This document shows, in pieces, positions 44,001 through 51,979 of a DNA stretch of 64,000 nucleotides. Made by a program: the position numbers and the translations under genes. The notes under the pieces are model-generated. The model was given only the letters and a program-made list of their open reading frames with translations. It searched no databases and was not told where the DNA came from. The stretch covers positions 273,024 to 337,023 of the forward strand of contig NZ_FREX01000006.1 of NCBI RefSeq assembly GCF_900143565.1, written 5' to 3'. The stretch is from Pseudovibrio sp. Alg231-02 (GTDB lineage: Bacteria > Pseudomonadota > Alphaproteobacteria > Rhizobiales > Stappiaceae). How positions within the stretch are numbered: the stretch's first letter is position 1; each line of letters begins with the position of its first letter.

Positions 44001-45644
44001 TTTGGAGCGGGCCTGACAGTTCAGCAAGGAACGTTGCTGATTGGCGATACGACAGACTTTAACACTGCATCTGTTCAAGCAGGTTTTACAATTGCCTCTG
44101 GAGGGCGTCTGGGCGGGCATGGAACTGCAAGTGGCAGTGTGACACTGGATGGCGGCGTTATCGCACCCGGCGCTTCGTTCGGCATAATCACGCTCGGCAG
44201 TCTGGATGCGACTGGCACTGGCGGCACGCTGGAAATGGAGTTTGGCTCTGATCCGGTATCTGGAATGACAAATGTTGATCAAATCCAGATCCTCGCGGGT
44301 GGTAGCGTGGACCTGAATAACATAACCCTTAATCTCGTTAACGTCATGGGTCCAACACCAGTCAAGATCGGCGATGAGTTCGTCATTATCGACAATCTCT
44401 CCGCACCAGGGACAGAGCCACCGACAGGCACATTCAGTTCAGTCAACCATGACATGTTCATGTTAGATGTGAACGTTATCTACGGTATCCCAGGAGACGC
44501 AAACGATGTTGCAATCCAGTTCATCCGAAGCTCCAATAACTTCGATGGCCTGGCAGATACACGCAACGAGTATGCAGTCACACAGGCATTGGATTCCATT
44601 AATGAGAGCGGCGAACTCTTCACACAGCTTGCCCCCATGAACAACGCTCAGATTAAAGCTCTTCTCGATCCCCTTGCTGGTGAAATCAACGCTTCAACCC
44701 GTGCAATCCTTCTTGCAGACAGCCGCTTCCTGAGACAAGCGGTGAATGACCGCCTTTACAAGGCCCACAGCGCTTTTGCTGCAGACGTGGATGACGATAC
44801 CGTTTCCCGAACAGTTGGCCCCTTTGAGATGTGGGGACAGGTCTACGGCAGCTGGGGTCAATTCTTCTCCGATGGCAATGCTCGCACCACAGGTAGAAGC
44901 GTCGGCGGCGTTCTGGTTGGTGTTGATGCGACCTACTTTGACATGGTGCAGCTGGGTGTGGTTGCAGGCTTCGGCAGAACATCCATCGACATCAGCTCCA
45001 TCGATGCCTCATCTGACAGTGACAGCTACAGTGTCGGCGGCTACGCCAGTGCCAATCCGATCGACAACGTCAAACTGCGTGGAGGTGTTGCAGGTACATG
45101 GTACAACATTGCAACTGATCGCGATGTAAGCCTCTTCCCGGAAGAAACACTGTCATCTGACCAGTTCGCCGGTTCTGTGCAGGTGTTTGGTGAGCTTGGA
45201 TACACGTTGGAAAGCACCTACGGCAATCTGGAGCCTTTCGCAGGGGTTGCCTATGCTTACCTGTCCGGCCCCGGCTTCAACGAAACCGGCGGCGCAGCAG
45301 CACTCAAAGCAGATGGGCAGTCCAACTCCCTCACTTTCCTGACACTGGGAACACGCGGCGAGTTTGACCTTTCCAACTACCTTTATGGGGACACAAGCTT
45401 TGTTGGCTTGGCTGCATGGCAATACTCTTCCGCTGATACGCTCGACTACACCCAAAGCTTCATCGACAGCGGCAACCCTTTCACCGTCGCCAGCGTCCCA
45501 ATCGCCCGCAACGTGGCCCTGATCGAAACCGGCCTTGAATCCCGGCTGGCCGAGCACATCCAACTCAACATCAACTACTACGGCCTCCTCGCCGACCAAA
45601 CCCTAGACCACGGCGCCAACGCAAGACTGTTCGTGCAGTTTTAA
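41058..45644 (+). CDS. Large autotransporter (AIDA-type, type V secretion)
   Basis: A 1528-residue surface protein. It starts at GTG (41058) with a signal peptide (MTLRFQRSVLVLGLLLWACP to DAYAQA). Residues about 35-420 are tandem short repeats of the PEP-CTERM/autotransporter-associated type (VGNGGTGDLIVEQGGALITG; GAGSTWNVSDELVVGATG). Residues about 450-1000 carry several TIGR02601-like beta-helix repeats (GTGSLTKSGAGTLILTGTNT YSGG-type). The last about 270 residues form the translocator barrel (FEMWGQVYGSWGQFFSDG) ending in ARLFVQF. Function is adhesion or biofilm by family analogy. No ATG is available in frame near the signal peptide. Confidence 0.9.
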   Translation: MTLRFQRSVLVLGLLLWACPDAYAQAVIDDDNPLGPNQTVGGPGSTHGDTWNVGGTLVVGDNGAGTLTVQQGGDLTSDVSTLGTNGSSGTVTVTGSGSTWTADGNLRVGRGGTGIFNIEDGATVASTQGRVGVLGSQGTTTITGTGSSWTIDNDLIVGNGGTGDLIVEQGGALITGESSVGENNGGSGTGVVTIRDAGSTWDLSDRLRVGIAGTGTVNVENGASVTSTDGQLGVSNNLGTVNVTGAGSTWNVSDELVVGATGAAGGNLNISDGGSVTSQDSIVSEFASSNGAVTISGSDSIWTVSGNIIIGRQEDATITVSDGGTLDTRANNTMGLFNGTGSVVVTGTGSNWTAATNIVAGRSARATITLSDGGVLEITGGNRRLVLGQEAGARGTLNIGSATGEAATAAGTFIGNQVRLTANRDVIVFNHTSTDYTFDAGLFGDGDVLIESGTTTLTGNNSSYSGTNTITGGTLRVTDIDQLDDSSTVLNGGRFLYADTAGGSTSALTIGSSDGTIEVSESSATFTVSSELTGTGSLSKDGAGVLRLTGMNDYSGGTTITDGSVQVDDINSLGTGTTTLDGGTLSYSGTTSATYSNLVLSAAGGALEVTESSETLEVSSDLSGTGILTKQGSGTLVLSGTNSYSGGTVISAGVLQVDDLNRLGTGSTTLNGGALNYTGTSAVTLADLVLGSADNTLDVSNSVASITVSSDLSGTGSLTKSGAGTLILTGTNTYSGGTTVSSGTLQGDSLNIQGDMSVANGATVAFTQATNGTYSGDLSGSGALTKTGSGILTLSGNNSSYSGIISVNGGGLSISATNQLGTGTTTLNGTSLSYTASTNATLSTVALGSGASTFDVTSAAGTLTLSGNLAGAGSLIKTGAGTLVLSGTNTFSGGATVSVGTLQVSQVSQLGTGTTTLDGATLAFSGTGTQSYDALTVGASGGTVEVQNVNRTLQLTNTVTSTGAFTKAGSGSLVFNSSSNSFGAGLTVQQGTLLIGDTTDFNTASVQAGFTIASGGRLGGHGTASGSVTLDGGVIAPGASFGIITLGSLDATGTGGTLEMEFGSDPVSGMTNVDQIQILAGGSVDLNNITLNLVNVMGPTPVKIGDEFVIIDNLSAPGTEPPTGTFSSVNHDMFMLDVNVIYGIPGDANDVAIQFIRSSNNFDGLADTRNEYAVTQALDSINESGELFTQLAPMNNAQIKALLDPLAGEINASTRAILLADSRFLRQAVNDRLYKAHSAFAADVDDDTVSRTVGPFEMWGQVYGSWGQFFSDGNARTTGRSVGGVLVGVDATYFDMVQLGVVAGFGRTSIDISSIDASSDSDSYSVGGYASANPIDNVKLRGGVAGTWYNIATDRDVSLFPEETLSSDQFAGSVQVFGELGYTLESTYGNLEPFAGVAYAYLSGPGFNETGGAAALKADGQSNSLTFLTLGTRGEFDLSNYLYGDTSFVGLAAWQYSSADTLDYTQSFIDSGNPFTVASVPIARNVALIETGLESRLAEHIQLNINYYGLLADQTLDHGANARLFVQF

Positions 45645-46044
45645 GCTGAGAAACGGAGTGCGCCCACAAGTGTTGGGCAGCTGCTTAGAACTGGCTGATC
45701 TGTTTGCTATTTTGCGTTAAGCTCGAACTGACGCGGTCTAGTTCTTCATTTGGCTCAAGGTTCGCCTTGTTGGAAACAGCTCGACGACCTGGCTGTGGGA
45801 GGAAAGTAATTTATCACTCTAAATAGAGAGATTTTCTTCGCTTTTCACCTCAAACTCAAACAAAATTCATTCTCCCCGCGATAAAGATGAAATCGAAATT
45901 AAGGTTCGATTTCATAATGACTTAGCTAACTTGTGCACAATCCTTGATGGAAGCATTTGAGTGTCCGGTAATGGGGTGGACCGCCTGTTCCCCCGAGGCG
46001 CAGGCTCTATAGTGATCCTGTTCTCATGAAACCGGAGCAGTCCC
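45645..46044. other. Intergenic region with the 5' flank of an IS110-type element
   Basis: No gene seen. About 45,955-46,044, including GGTAATGGGGTGGACCGCC and CATGAAACCGGAGCAGTCCC, reads like the leader upstream of an IS110-family transposase. The first 250 bp are unremarkable. Confidence 0.45.
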
Positions 46045-46688
46045 ATGACCACAGAACTTCTCTCCGTCGGCATCGACATTGGCAAAGACACATTGCACAT
46101 CGTGGGTTCAATGATGATGGTAGCTACGCTTTTCGGAAAAAGATCAAGCGTCTGTCCCTCGTGGCTACGTTCGAGAAGCTGCCGCGCTGTATTGTGGGCA
46201 TGGGGGCGTGCATGAGTGCGCATTTTGTTAGCCGAACATTACGCAAACTGGGGTTCGATCCGCGTATCATCGCCGCCAAATACACTAAGCCCTTCGTCAA
46301 AGACCAGAAGAACGATTACAACGATGCTGAGGCTATTGCTGAAGCTGTGCTGCGGCCCAATTTGAATTATGTGCAGGAAAAGAGCCAGGATCAGCTCGAT
46401 CTGCAGGCTCTGCACCGGGTCCGGTCCCGATTGGTCTCGCGTCGTACCGCCACCATCAACCAGATCCGGGCCTTCCTGTTAGAGCAGGGAATTGCGGTGC
46501 GCACAAGCAGCAGCAGCCTGAGAAACTCTCTGTTCGCCATTCTCGACGATCGCGCCAATGAGATTTCTTCGCGCATGCACGACATCCTGATCGGCCTTTA
46601 TGAAGACTGGCTAGAACGGGCATCCAAGCGAATGCATAAGAAAAAACTGGCCGTCGCCCTAGCCAATAAGCAGGCAAGGATCGCCTAG
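46045..46688 (+). pseudogene. IS110-family transposase relic, frameshifted and internally deleted
   Basis: Starts MTTELLSVGIDIGKDTLHIV (DEDD-type N-terminal domain). After VG the frame is lost by one base; the continuation FNDDGSYAFRKKIKRLSLVA is in the next frame. DQKNDYNDAEAIAEAVLRPN (the later Asp residues) follows. After ILIGLYEDWLE the sequence jumps straight to RMHKKKLAVALANKQARIA, the normal extreme C terminus, so about 110 residues of the Transposase_20 domain are missing. A TAG replaces the usual Trp codon just after. Inactive. Confidence 0.82.
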
Positions 46689-47183
46689 AGTGTAATGTAT
46701 AATTGCACGGAGTTTGACAACCATACAACCGACATGGAGGCGATCTAATCAGAACCTCCTTAAAAGTTCGCGACAGAGCATAAGCATGGAACGGAAGAAA
46801 GAACGCACCCAAAGTCAGAGAGCCATAATGGCTCTAAGTAACCTGTTCAGTAATTAGACTGTAGGTACGTGCGTATTACCATCAAGGCCACGGTCTGCGT
46901 ATCGATAAACAGGTTGGATACATAGTATCTACTTCTAGGTTACAAGTAAAAATTCTCTTGCGAAATGCAGGTGGTCCATACTTCTAGACATTCTTGACAA
47001 GTAGCAGCTGACCAAAAGCCGACATTGGTTTGGATAGAGTCATCTCGCCAGAATTGTGTTCTTGCTACCTCTGATTGATTATGCATCAAACTGATACCGT
47101 GATGGAAAGTGTAATTGGCTTAGATACAGACCCAATACTACTAATCATAGTTTGAGGTGGTTATTGATGCCGGATGCAGTAGC
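46689..47183. other. Intergenic region with one copy of a dispersed repeat
   Basis: No gene seen. It holds the tail of the IS110 relic at the left and, at 46960-47033, the first copy of a decayed repeat also found at 56582 and 62089. Confidence 0.5.
46960..47033 (+). repeat. Dispersed intergenic repeat, copy 1
   Basis: By eye it aligns with 56609-56688: GCGAAATGCAGGTGGTCCAT, then CTTCTAGACATTCTTGAC, and GACCAAAAGCCGACATTGGT against GACCATAAGCTGACATTTGC. Identity is roughly 70-75% over about 75 bp. Same orientation as copies 2 and 3. Confidence 0.6.
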
Positions 47184-47900
47184 TTAATCGTAATAGTTTG
47201 GAGCATGCCGCAGAGTTGCCCACTGCTCACTATCATGCCCGTAAATGACAATAGCCGCGTTTTCTTGATTTGCCATGTCACAGATTTTCTGCGTGCTAGC
47301 CCGTATTCGCGCTTCGTCATCCATGTCAGTGATATACATCACCCGCGTTCTGGCATCTGCCATTGAACTGTGCATCACAGCATCAATAGCAAGCAGGATC
47401 GGTCCAGATTTGGGCAAGCGGACAAGTAGGGATTGATGACCTGGGACGTGACCGCTCGTCTCTAAGAGCTCAACACCAGGTACCAGCTCCATGTCTCCTT
47501 CGACGACGCGGTAGTTAAGCAATGGATCATCCCACATGTCTCTGTTGGCAGCAAAACGGGGATGTCCACTCTTAGCAAGATCGAAGTGCTCACGTTGTAC
47601 GATCAACTCCGCATCGATGAAAAGGTCATGGTTGCCCGAATGATCATCGTCTAGATGCGAGCAAATAAGATAATTAATGTCCGTAGGAGAAAGCCCAATT
47701 GACGAAAGACGGGCGACAATAGAATCCTCGGGCAACATTTTGACTGTGAGACCCAGCGGATTTTGGGGGTTGTTAATAAAGGATCGTGGCCAACCCGTAT
47801 CAACGAGAATATTGACGTTCGCATCTGTTTGGATGACGTATCCAGGGACAGGAATGTTGCCGGGTTGCATAGTGCCCAATGGAAGCAAATATAGTCGCAT
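47184..47900 (-). CDS. MBL-fold hydrolase, N-acyl homoserine lactonase-like
   Basis: A 238-residue metallo-beta-lactamase-fold protein starting MRLYLLPLGTMQPGNIPVPG, with VDTGW (36 area) and later GHVPGHQSLLVRL, LLAIDA and a closing YGHD. These match AHL-lactonase-family enzymes such as AttM/AiiA relatives. The zinc motif, usually HxHxDH, is SHLDDDHSGNH (H82, D84, D86, H87), so the second histidine is an aspartate. A subfamily with this change exists, and metal binding may still occur. Substrate could be an AHL or another lactone. It is on the same strand as the operon at 48032-55033, 131 bp downstream of it. Confidence 0.78.
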   Translation of the reverse strand: MRLYLLPLGTMQPGNIPVPGYVIQTDANVNILVDTGWPRSFINNPQNPLGLTVKMLPEDSIVARLSSIGLSPTDINYLICSHLDDDHSGNHDLFIDAELIVQREHFDLAKSGHPRFAANRDMWDDPLLNYRVVEGDMELVPGVELLETSGHVPGHQSLLVRLPKSGPILLAIDAVMHSSMADARTRVMYITDMDDEARIRASTQKICDMANQENAAIVIYGHDSEQWATLRHAPNYYD

Positions 47901-48031
47901 AAGTCAGATCCATTCATAAATGCTTGGTTGATGCAATAGTGTGCTAAATCTGATAACTCACAACAATGGGTTTCACCGGCCTTTTACAAACGGATTAACC
48001 GCAAAACCAACCAATCTTAAAAGCTGTGTCG

Positions 48032-49786
48032 TTAGTTGCTTATTGAGCCAAGAACTTGTGGAGTGAGCTCGAGGTAACTTGTCGGTTCCGACTTAAAAAT
48101 CCGGCGTGCCAAAACCTCTAGTACGCGGATCGCCATAAACTCTAGTTCTTCAGCGACAAAGTTGAGCATAATTTCTGGCGCAACCACCTGATCAGGGAAA
48201 AACGCAGCTAAATCACGATCCGATAATAGCTTTTGTGCTTCTTCCGGTGTCATCTTGCGTAGACGTTCAGCGAGTTTAGGATCATCGATTTCAGCGATGT
48301 TGTTGGCAAGTTCTTCCAATTGAACTCGTTCGGGGGTCATTCGTCGCTCACTGTTGGCAAGAAAAACGGGATCCAACACGTTGTTTAAGATAAGCTTACC
48401 ACGCAGAGCACGCCGATCATAACGCCCACCATGAGCGTCAAATGCTGTTTGTCCAAATACCCAGGCAGATTTGTCGATCGCACCTGAAACCCTGCCTTCA
48501 TTCTTTTGGCTACGGAGTCGGTTGACGTATATGGGGCGCACACGTTCTCTGGCCAGAATCTGACTAAATGGCAAGGGACCTATCACCTTGCCACCGCTTG
48601 TTCTGTAGATTAGCGCGTTAGCTGGAATGATAAACTCGGCAAGCTCGGGTAACCGCATCGTCCACTTACTGGTTTGCATGTATGCTTGTATGTCGCCAGA
48701 GAAACCCGACTTCAACTCGTGTATTTGCTTAGGCTCAAGTGTAGGTGGTCTGTCTTTACCGCGTGGACGGCCAGTAAACACCGCCAAAGTCCCATCAGAC
48801 ATATCGACCGATGGCTTGATGACACGGTCAAACATACGGGCTTTGGGCCCCAGGATGAACAAGGGCTCACCAGGTCCTTTATGCAAGCGGCTAAAATCGG
48901 AGAGCATTTCCAACTGCCGCTCACGCATCAATACTTCAAAAAGTAACCCTTTCATATGACCTATGTAAGCAGCATTGATCCGCGTGGGGCGGTAGGCCGA
49001 GATATCCATCACGTGATGAGCTAGATCGTCAGCCGAACCCGACTTGATAAGTTCTTTCAGAACCTCGCGAATTTCTCCACGCATACTGGAGCCGTCTATA
49101 AAATGAGCCATCTCTGCTGCAGACAGATCGAAGAGAGGTCGCAACATAACCTCAGGGTCGCGCGGGCGCATGACTTGCTCGCCGCCCGGCAAGATGACAC
49201 GGCCATGCATCCTGCTCAAAGGATTGGAAACGAAGGTGTGCCTAAAATCTGGGTGAGCGACTTCACAAGACAAAATCTCACGTTGGCGTCGGGTGGAAAT
49301 CGTATTTTTAATAATGTCTCGGAAGTCTGGTCCAAAGTAATCGCGCAGTAATCGTCGCACATGTATGTGATAATTTATGCGACTATCGACAATACCATAC
49401 TCTTCTTCGTGGATTATGCGTATCAACCAGTGTGTGGGAGAGACCAAGCCATGGGTGTCTTTGATGTGGTGTTGGTGTAGGTCCTCAGGAATAAAGCGGC
49501 GATTATTCGCGGAAATCATGCTTCCGACCGACATGGGCAGTCCGACGAGTTTGCGTAAGATCTCAGAACGCCGCTTCATCTCTTCATTTGTTGGTCTTTC
49601 CCACAATAGATAGCGCTTCGCTAAATCTATCATGAACTCAAAGTCTGCCTGAGTGATAGTGCCCGAGCGTAAGTTGTTATTTAACGCTTCGTCTGCTGTT
49701 TGACCCTTGTGCGCATGTCTTGCGTTTAAACCAACCTTACGTTTGCTTTTCAGTCCTTTAGGCTTTGAACTTTTAGGTTTTAACAC
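48032..49786 (-). CDS. Unknown 584-residue protein with a PD-(D/E)XK-like motif set (operon gene 5)
   Basis: I do not recognise a family. The N terminus is very basic (KPKSSKPKGLKSKRK). The middle has KGLLFE (279-284), VDMSDG (327-332) and IHELKSG with E357 and K359, an order compatible with a PD-(D/E)XK nuclease core: a helix Glu, then Asp, then Glu-x-Lys. The start is GTG at 49786, directly after the TAA of the preceding gene and in the same frame, so both may derive from one long gene. If the nuclease reading is right it would be the effector part of the system. No immunity-type gene is seen downstream. This is inference. Confidence 0.6.
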   Translation of the reverse strand: MLKPKSSKPKGLKSKRKVGLNARHAHKGQTADEALNNNLRSGTITQADFEFMIDLAKRYLLWERPTNEEMKRRSEILRKLVGLPMSVGSMISANNRRFIPEDLHQHHIKDTHGLVSPTHWLIRIIHEEEYGIVDSRINYHIHVRRLLRDYFGPDFRDIIKNTISTRRQREILSCEVAHPDFRHTFVSNPLSRMHGRVILPGGEQVMRPRDPEVMLRPLFDLSAAEMAHFIDGSSMRGEIREVLKELIKSGSADDLAHHVMDISAYRPTRINAAYIGHMKGLLFEVLMRERQLEMLSDFSRLHKGPGEPLFILGPKARMFDRVIKPSVDMSDGTLAVFTGRPRGKDRPPTLEPKQIHELKSGFSGDIQAYMQTSKWTMRLPELAEFIIPANALIYRTSGGKVIGPLPFSQILARERVRPIYVNRLRSQKNEGRVSGAIDKSAWVFGQTAFDAHGGRYDRRALRGKLILNNVLDPVFLANSERRMTPERVQLEELANNIAEIDDPKLAERLRKMTPEEAQKLLSDRDLAAFFPDQVVAPEIMLNFVAEELEFMAIRVLEVLARRIFKSEPTSYLELTPQVLGSISN

Positions 49787-51634
49787 TTAAAAAAACTCCG
49801 CAGTTTGTGCGGGGGGAGATTCAAAATCAGCCACATCCCATACATCGTAGACTGTTTTGCCCAACATTGCGGCGAAGCTGACATTTGTGGCAACTTCAGC
49901 GGCCTTAAGACTGGCGGCCAAGCTCTTAGGTAACTTTGTCCCGCTGTTAAGCAACGACCGGCTCATAAATGGGAGTAAACCGAGACCCAAAAGCGCCAAA
50001 TCCGCTCTAGTCAACTTACGCCCAAAGGCATCGCGTCCGGTGCTCACCCCCCAAACAAACTCTGCGATGTCTGCTGCATCCCCAATAAAAGGTATCATGC
50101 GAAAGGCGGTGTCGAGCAGATCGACTTGTAACTCTTCCGATATAAGTTGCGCCCGAGAGCGCTGACCTTCTGGCTCGAGCCATTCGAACTTGTCTGGAAA
50201 GATCCCGCGATGTATCCCTCCCTCTTCAGGCATCTCAGGCGGCGTTTTCACCTCCATACAGGCAACCATATTCGCACCCAGAACATGCTGTAGTTCTCGG
50301 CTACCTGTGGCATCGCGCGTACCCGTTCGGTATTCAGCCATCCGCGCGGTAATTTCGGTAATCCCCGGAGACGAAAGTGTTACACGCACTGATGGGGTTT
50401 TTATGATCAGGATCGGTGGTGCTCCTTGTTTGTCCGGCTCCGGTGCAAGTAGCCAATGTACACTGTTACTGACAGCAGCATTGTTCACAGCTACAGACTT
50501 TACGTCCTCTTCTTCTCTTTCCTCTTCGGACATCGCACCGAAAAACTGAGTAACCGGAATGCCGACCCATTTCATCAGATCACTACGTTTCTCCATCCTT
50601 TGCGCCAGAATATTAACCTCAAATGCCGCATTAAAATCACTGTGACTGGTTTCTTCATGTACCGGCCGCCCCAGCACTGCCTCGCGTAGGTCACGGTTAA
50701 ACCATGGGTCTTTTTGCATTGTTGGTACACGGACATCGACTGCAATCAGCGACTTAAGATGCACCAGCCGTACTCCCCAAGGTTTTGGGTCGAACTTCAC
50801 CTCATCCCCTGTGAGGCATAGATTAGCCATGAGGAAGTAGGAAGCGGCATAGAGCTCAGCATAGAGCATTGGCTTATCTTTCCTGACGAGTTCCATCGGC
50901 TGGAAGAAATCGCTCACCGCATAACTCTGACGAGCAAAACTGTGATCCATATGGATCATGTCGAGTAGTTCCCCAACACTCAGATCACTCACCACATTGT
51001 CGAAGTCGAGCATCAGTGCGGCGAGTCTTTCCATTTCTGGTGCCGGTTGAAGGCCTGCCAGTTTGTCAGAATGAACATAGCTGGCCAAAATTGTGCGCGG
51101 ACTGACCGCCTCACCAATCCGCGGGATGCGCCAGGGAGATTGAATGCGAATTATTTGCAGGTCCGGTGTGTATCCGCGCAAAGCAGCGCTTGCATTACCA
51201 TCGCCATATTTCCCTCCTGGCATCAATTGGCGAATTTTATCATCTGGTTTAACCGAGATCCCTGGTCCTGCATAAATGCGGATCTGATCAAATCTGCGCT
51301 GCGGTGGCAGCTTGAAAGGGAGGGCTCCACCGCTGGGTTGAACAAGTCCAGCAAGTGCATTTCCGAACGCGCTGAAGTAACGGATGGCATCCTCTTCGCG
51401 CCCGGTCTCCCCCTTAACAGCGTCGAGAGGCGGTAGCTCTTGGACGGGGTGATATGACCATGACACGGGCGGTGGTGTAGATTTATCAAGCCTCCGGTCT
51501 GTAATCTCAATTTTGTGTCTGATCGGAATTGTACCGATGGAAACATGAACTATATGTTGCAGTTCAAAGCCGTTCTTTGTCGTCACGACCCTAAAGCGCG
51601 AACTCGCTTTAACATCATTGGCTGGAATGACCAT
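49787..51634 (-). CDS. Unknown 615-residue protein with a pre-toxin-like C-terminal segment (operon gene 4)
   Basis: The N-terminal 480 residues are unfamiliar. Residues about 504-565 read AFRMIPFIGDAADIAEFVWG, VSTGRDAFGRKLTRADLALL then GLGLLPF, closely recalling the PT-TG-type pre-toxin linker seen just before toxin domains in polymorphic toxins (IPxxGDxxDxxExxxGxD-G-L-ALxxLGLLP). The ATG at 51634 follows AGGAGAGGG and lies 1 bp after the Trypco1-like gene; the longer frame from 51682 would overlap that gene. The stop TAA abuts the GTG start of the next gene in frame, so the pre-toxin segment is followed by the putative nuclease. Confidence 0.65.
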   Translation of the reverse strand: MVIPANDVKASSRFRVVTTKNGFELQHIVHVSIGTIPIRHKIEITDRRLDKSTPPPVSWSYHPVQELPPLDAVKGETGREEDAIRYFSAFGNALAGLVQPSGGALPFKLPPQRRFDQIRIYAGPGISVKPDDKIRQLMPGGKYGDGNASAALRGYTPDLQIIRIQSPWRIPRIGEAVSPRTILASYVHSDKLAGLQPAPEMERLAALMLDFDNVVSDLSVGELLDMIHMDHSFARQSYAVSDFFQPMELVRKDKPMLYAELYAASYFLMANLCLTGDEVKFDPKPWGVRLVHLKSLIAVDVRVPTMQKDPWFNRDLREAVLGRPVHEETSHSDFNAAFEVNILAQRMEKRSDLMKWVGIPVTQFFGAMSEEEREEEDVKSVAVNNAAVSNSVHWLLAPEPDKQGAPPILIIKTPSVRVTLSSPGITEITARMAEYRTGTRDATGSRELQHVLGANMVACMEVKTPPEMPEEGGIHRGIFPDKFEWLEPEGQRSRAQLISEELQVDLLDTAFRMIPFIGDAADIAEFVWGVSTGRDAFGRKLTRADLALLGLGLLPFMSRSLLNSGTKLPKSLAASLKAAEVATNVSFAAMLGKTVYDVWDVADFESPPAQTAEFF

Positions 51635-51635
51635 G

Positions 51636-51947
51636 TTAGCCCTCTCCTGGAGATATGTCTGGGCCCGCAAGGTCTCCCGCAAAGCGCATTGTTACGCGCA
51701 AATGTGCCTTCGATCCGCCTCCTGTTATCGCCATACCACCATCAACTGAGGGCGACAGACCGAAGGCAATTTCGGTCTCTTCGGGAGCTCCCTCTTCAAC
51801 TTCTTGCATGCTAGCCTCGACCGCACTGGCTATGGAAGAGAGTACCTTGAGCGCATCATCCAGCGAGCCACTGCTGCTGCTATCAGTTTCAACCGCAAAC
51901 TCAACATCAGAGCCTGATGGGGTGGAGAATCTCTGTACTTTAACCAT
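51636..51947 (-). CDS. Trypco1 / CU044_2847-like small protein (operon gene 3)
   Basis: A 103-residue protein whose second half, EEGAPEETEIAFGLSPSVDG and GMAITGGGSKAHLRVTMRF, follows the pattern of Trypco1 (CU044_2847 family) proteins: an acidic 'E-V-x-F-G-x' strand, a glycine-rich turn and a closing VTxRF/W strand. Published genome-context work by Aravind and colleagues placed such domains in bacterial conflict systems, often with trypsin-like peptidases. No peptidase is visible in this operon. The assignment is by remembered pattern only, since the family is short and variable. Confidence 0.6.
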   Translation of the reverse strand: MVKVQRFSTPSGSDVEFAVETDSSSSGSLDDALKVLSSIASAVEASMQEVEEGAPEETEIAFGLSPSVDGGMAITGGGSKAHLRVTMRFAGDLAGPDISPGEG

Positions 51948-51979
51948 TACTTGTTCCCGTGTGTTGGCAATTGCGCGCG

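Noticed and set aside
49780..49800. T7 run at the end of operon gene 4 as a programmed frameshift site
   Set aside because: Gene 5 is in the same frame as gene 4, so slippage would move ribosomes out of the gene 5 frame; readthrough or reinitiation are the only simple links.
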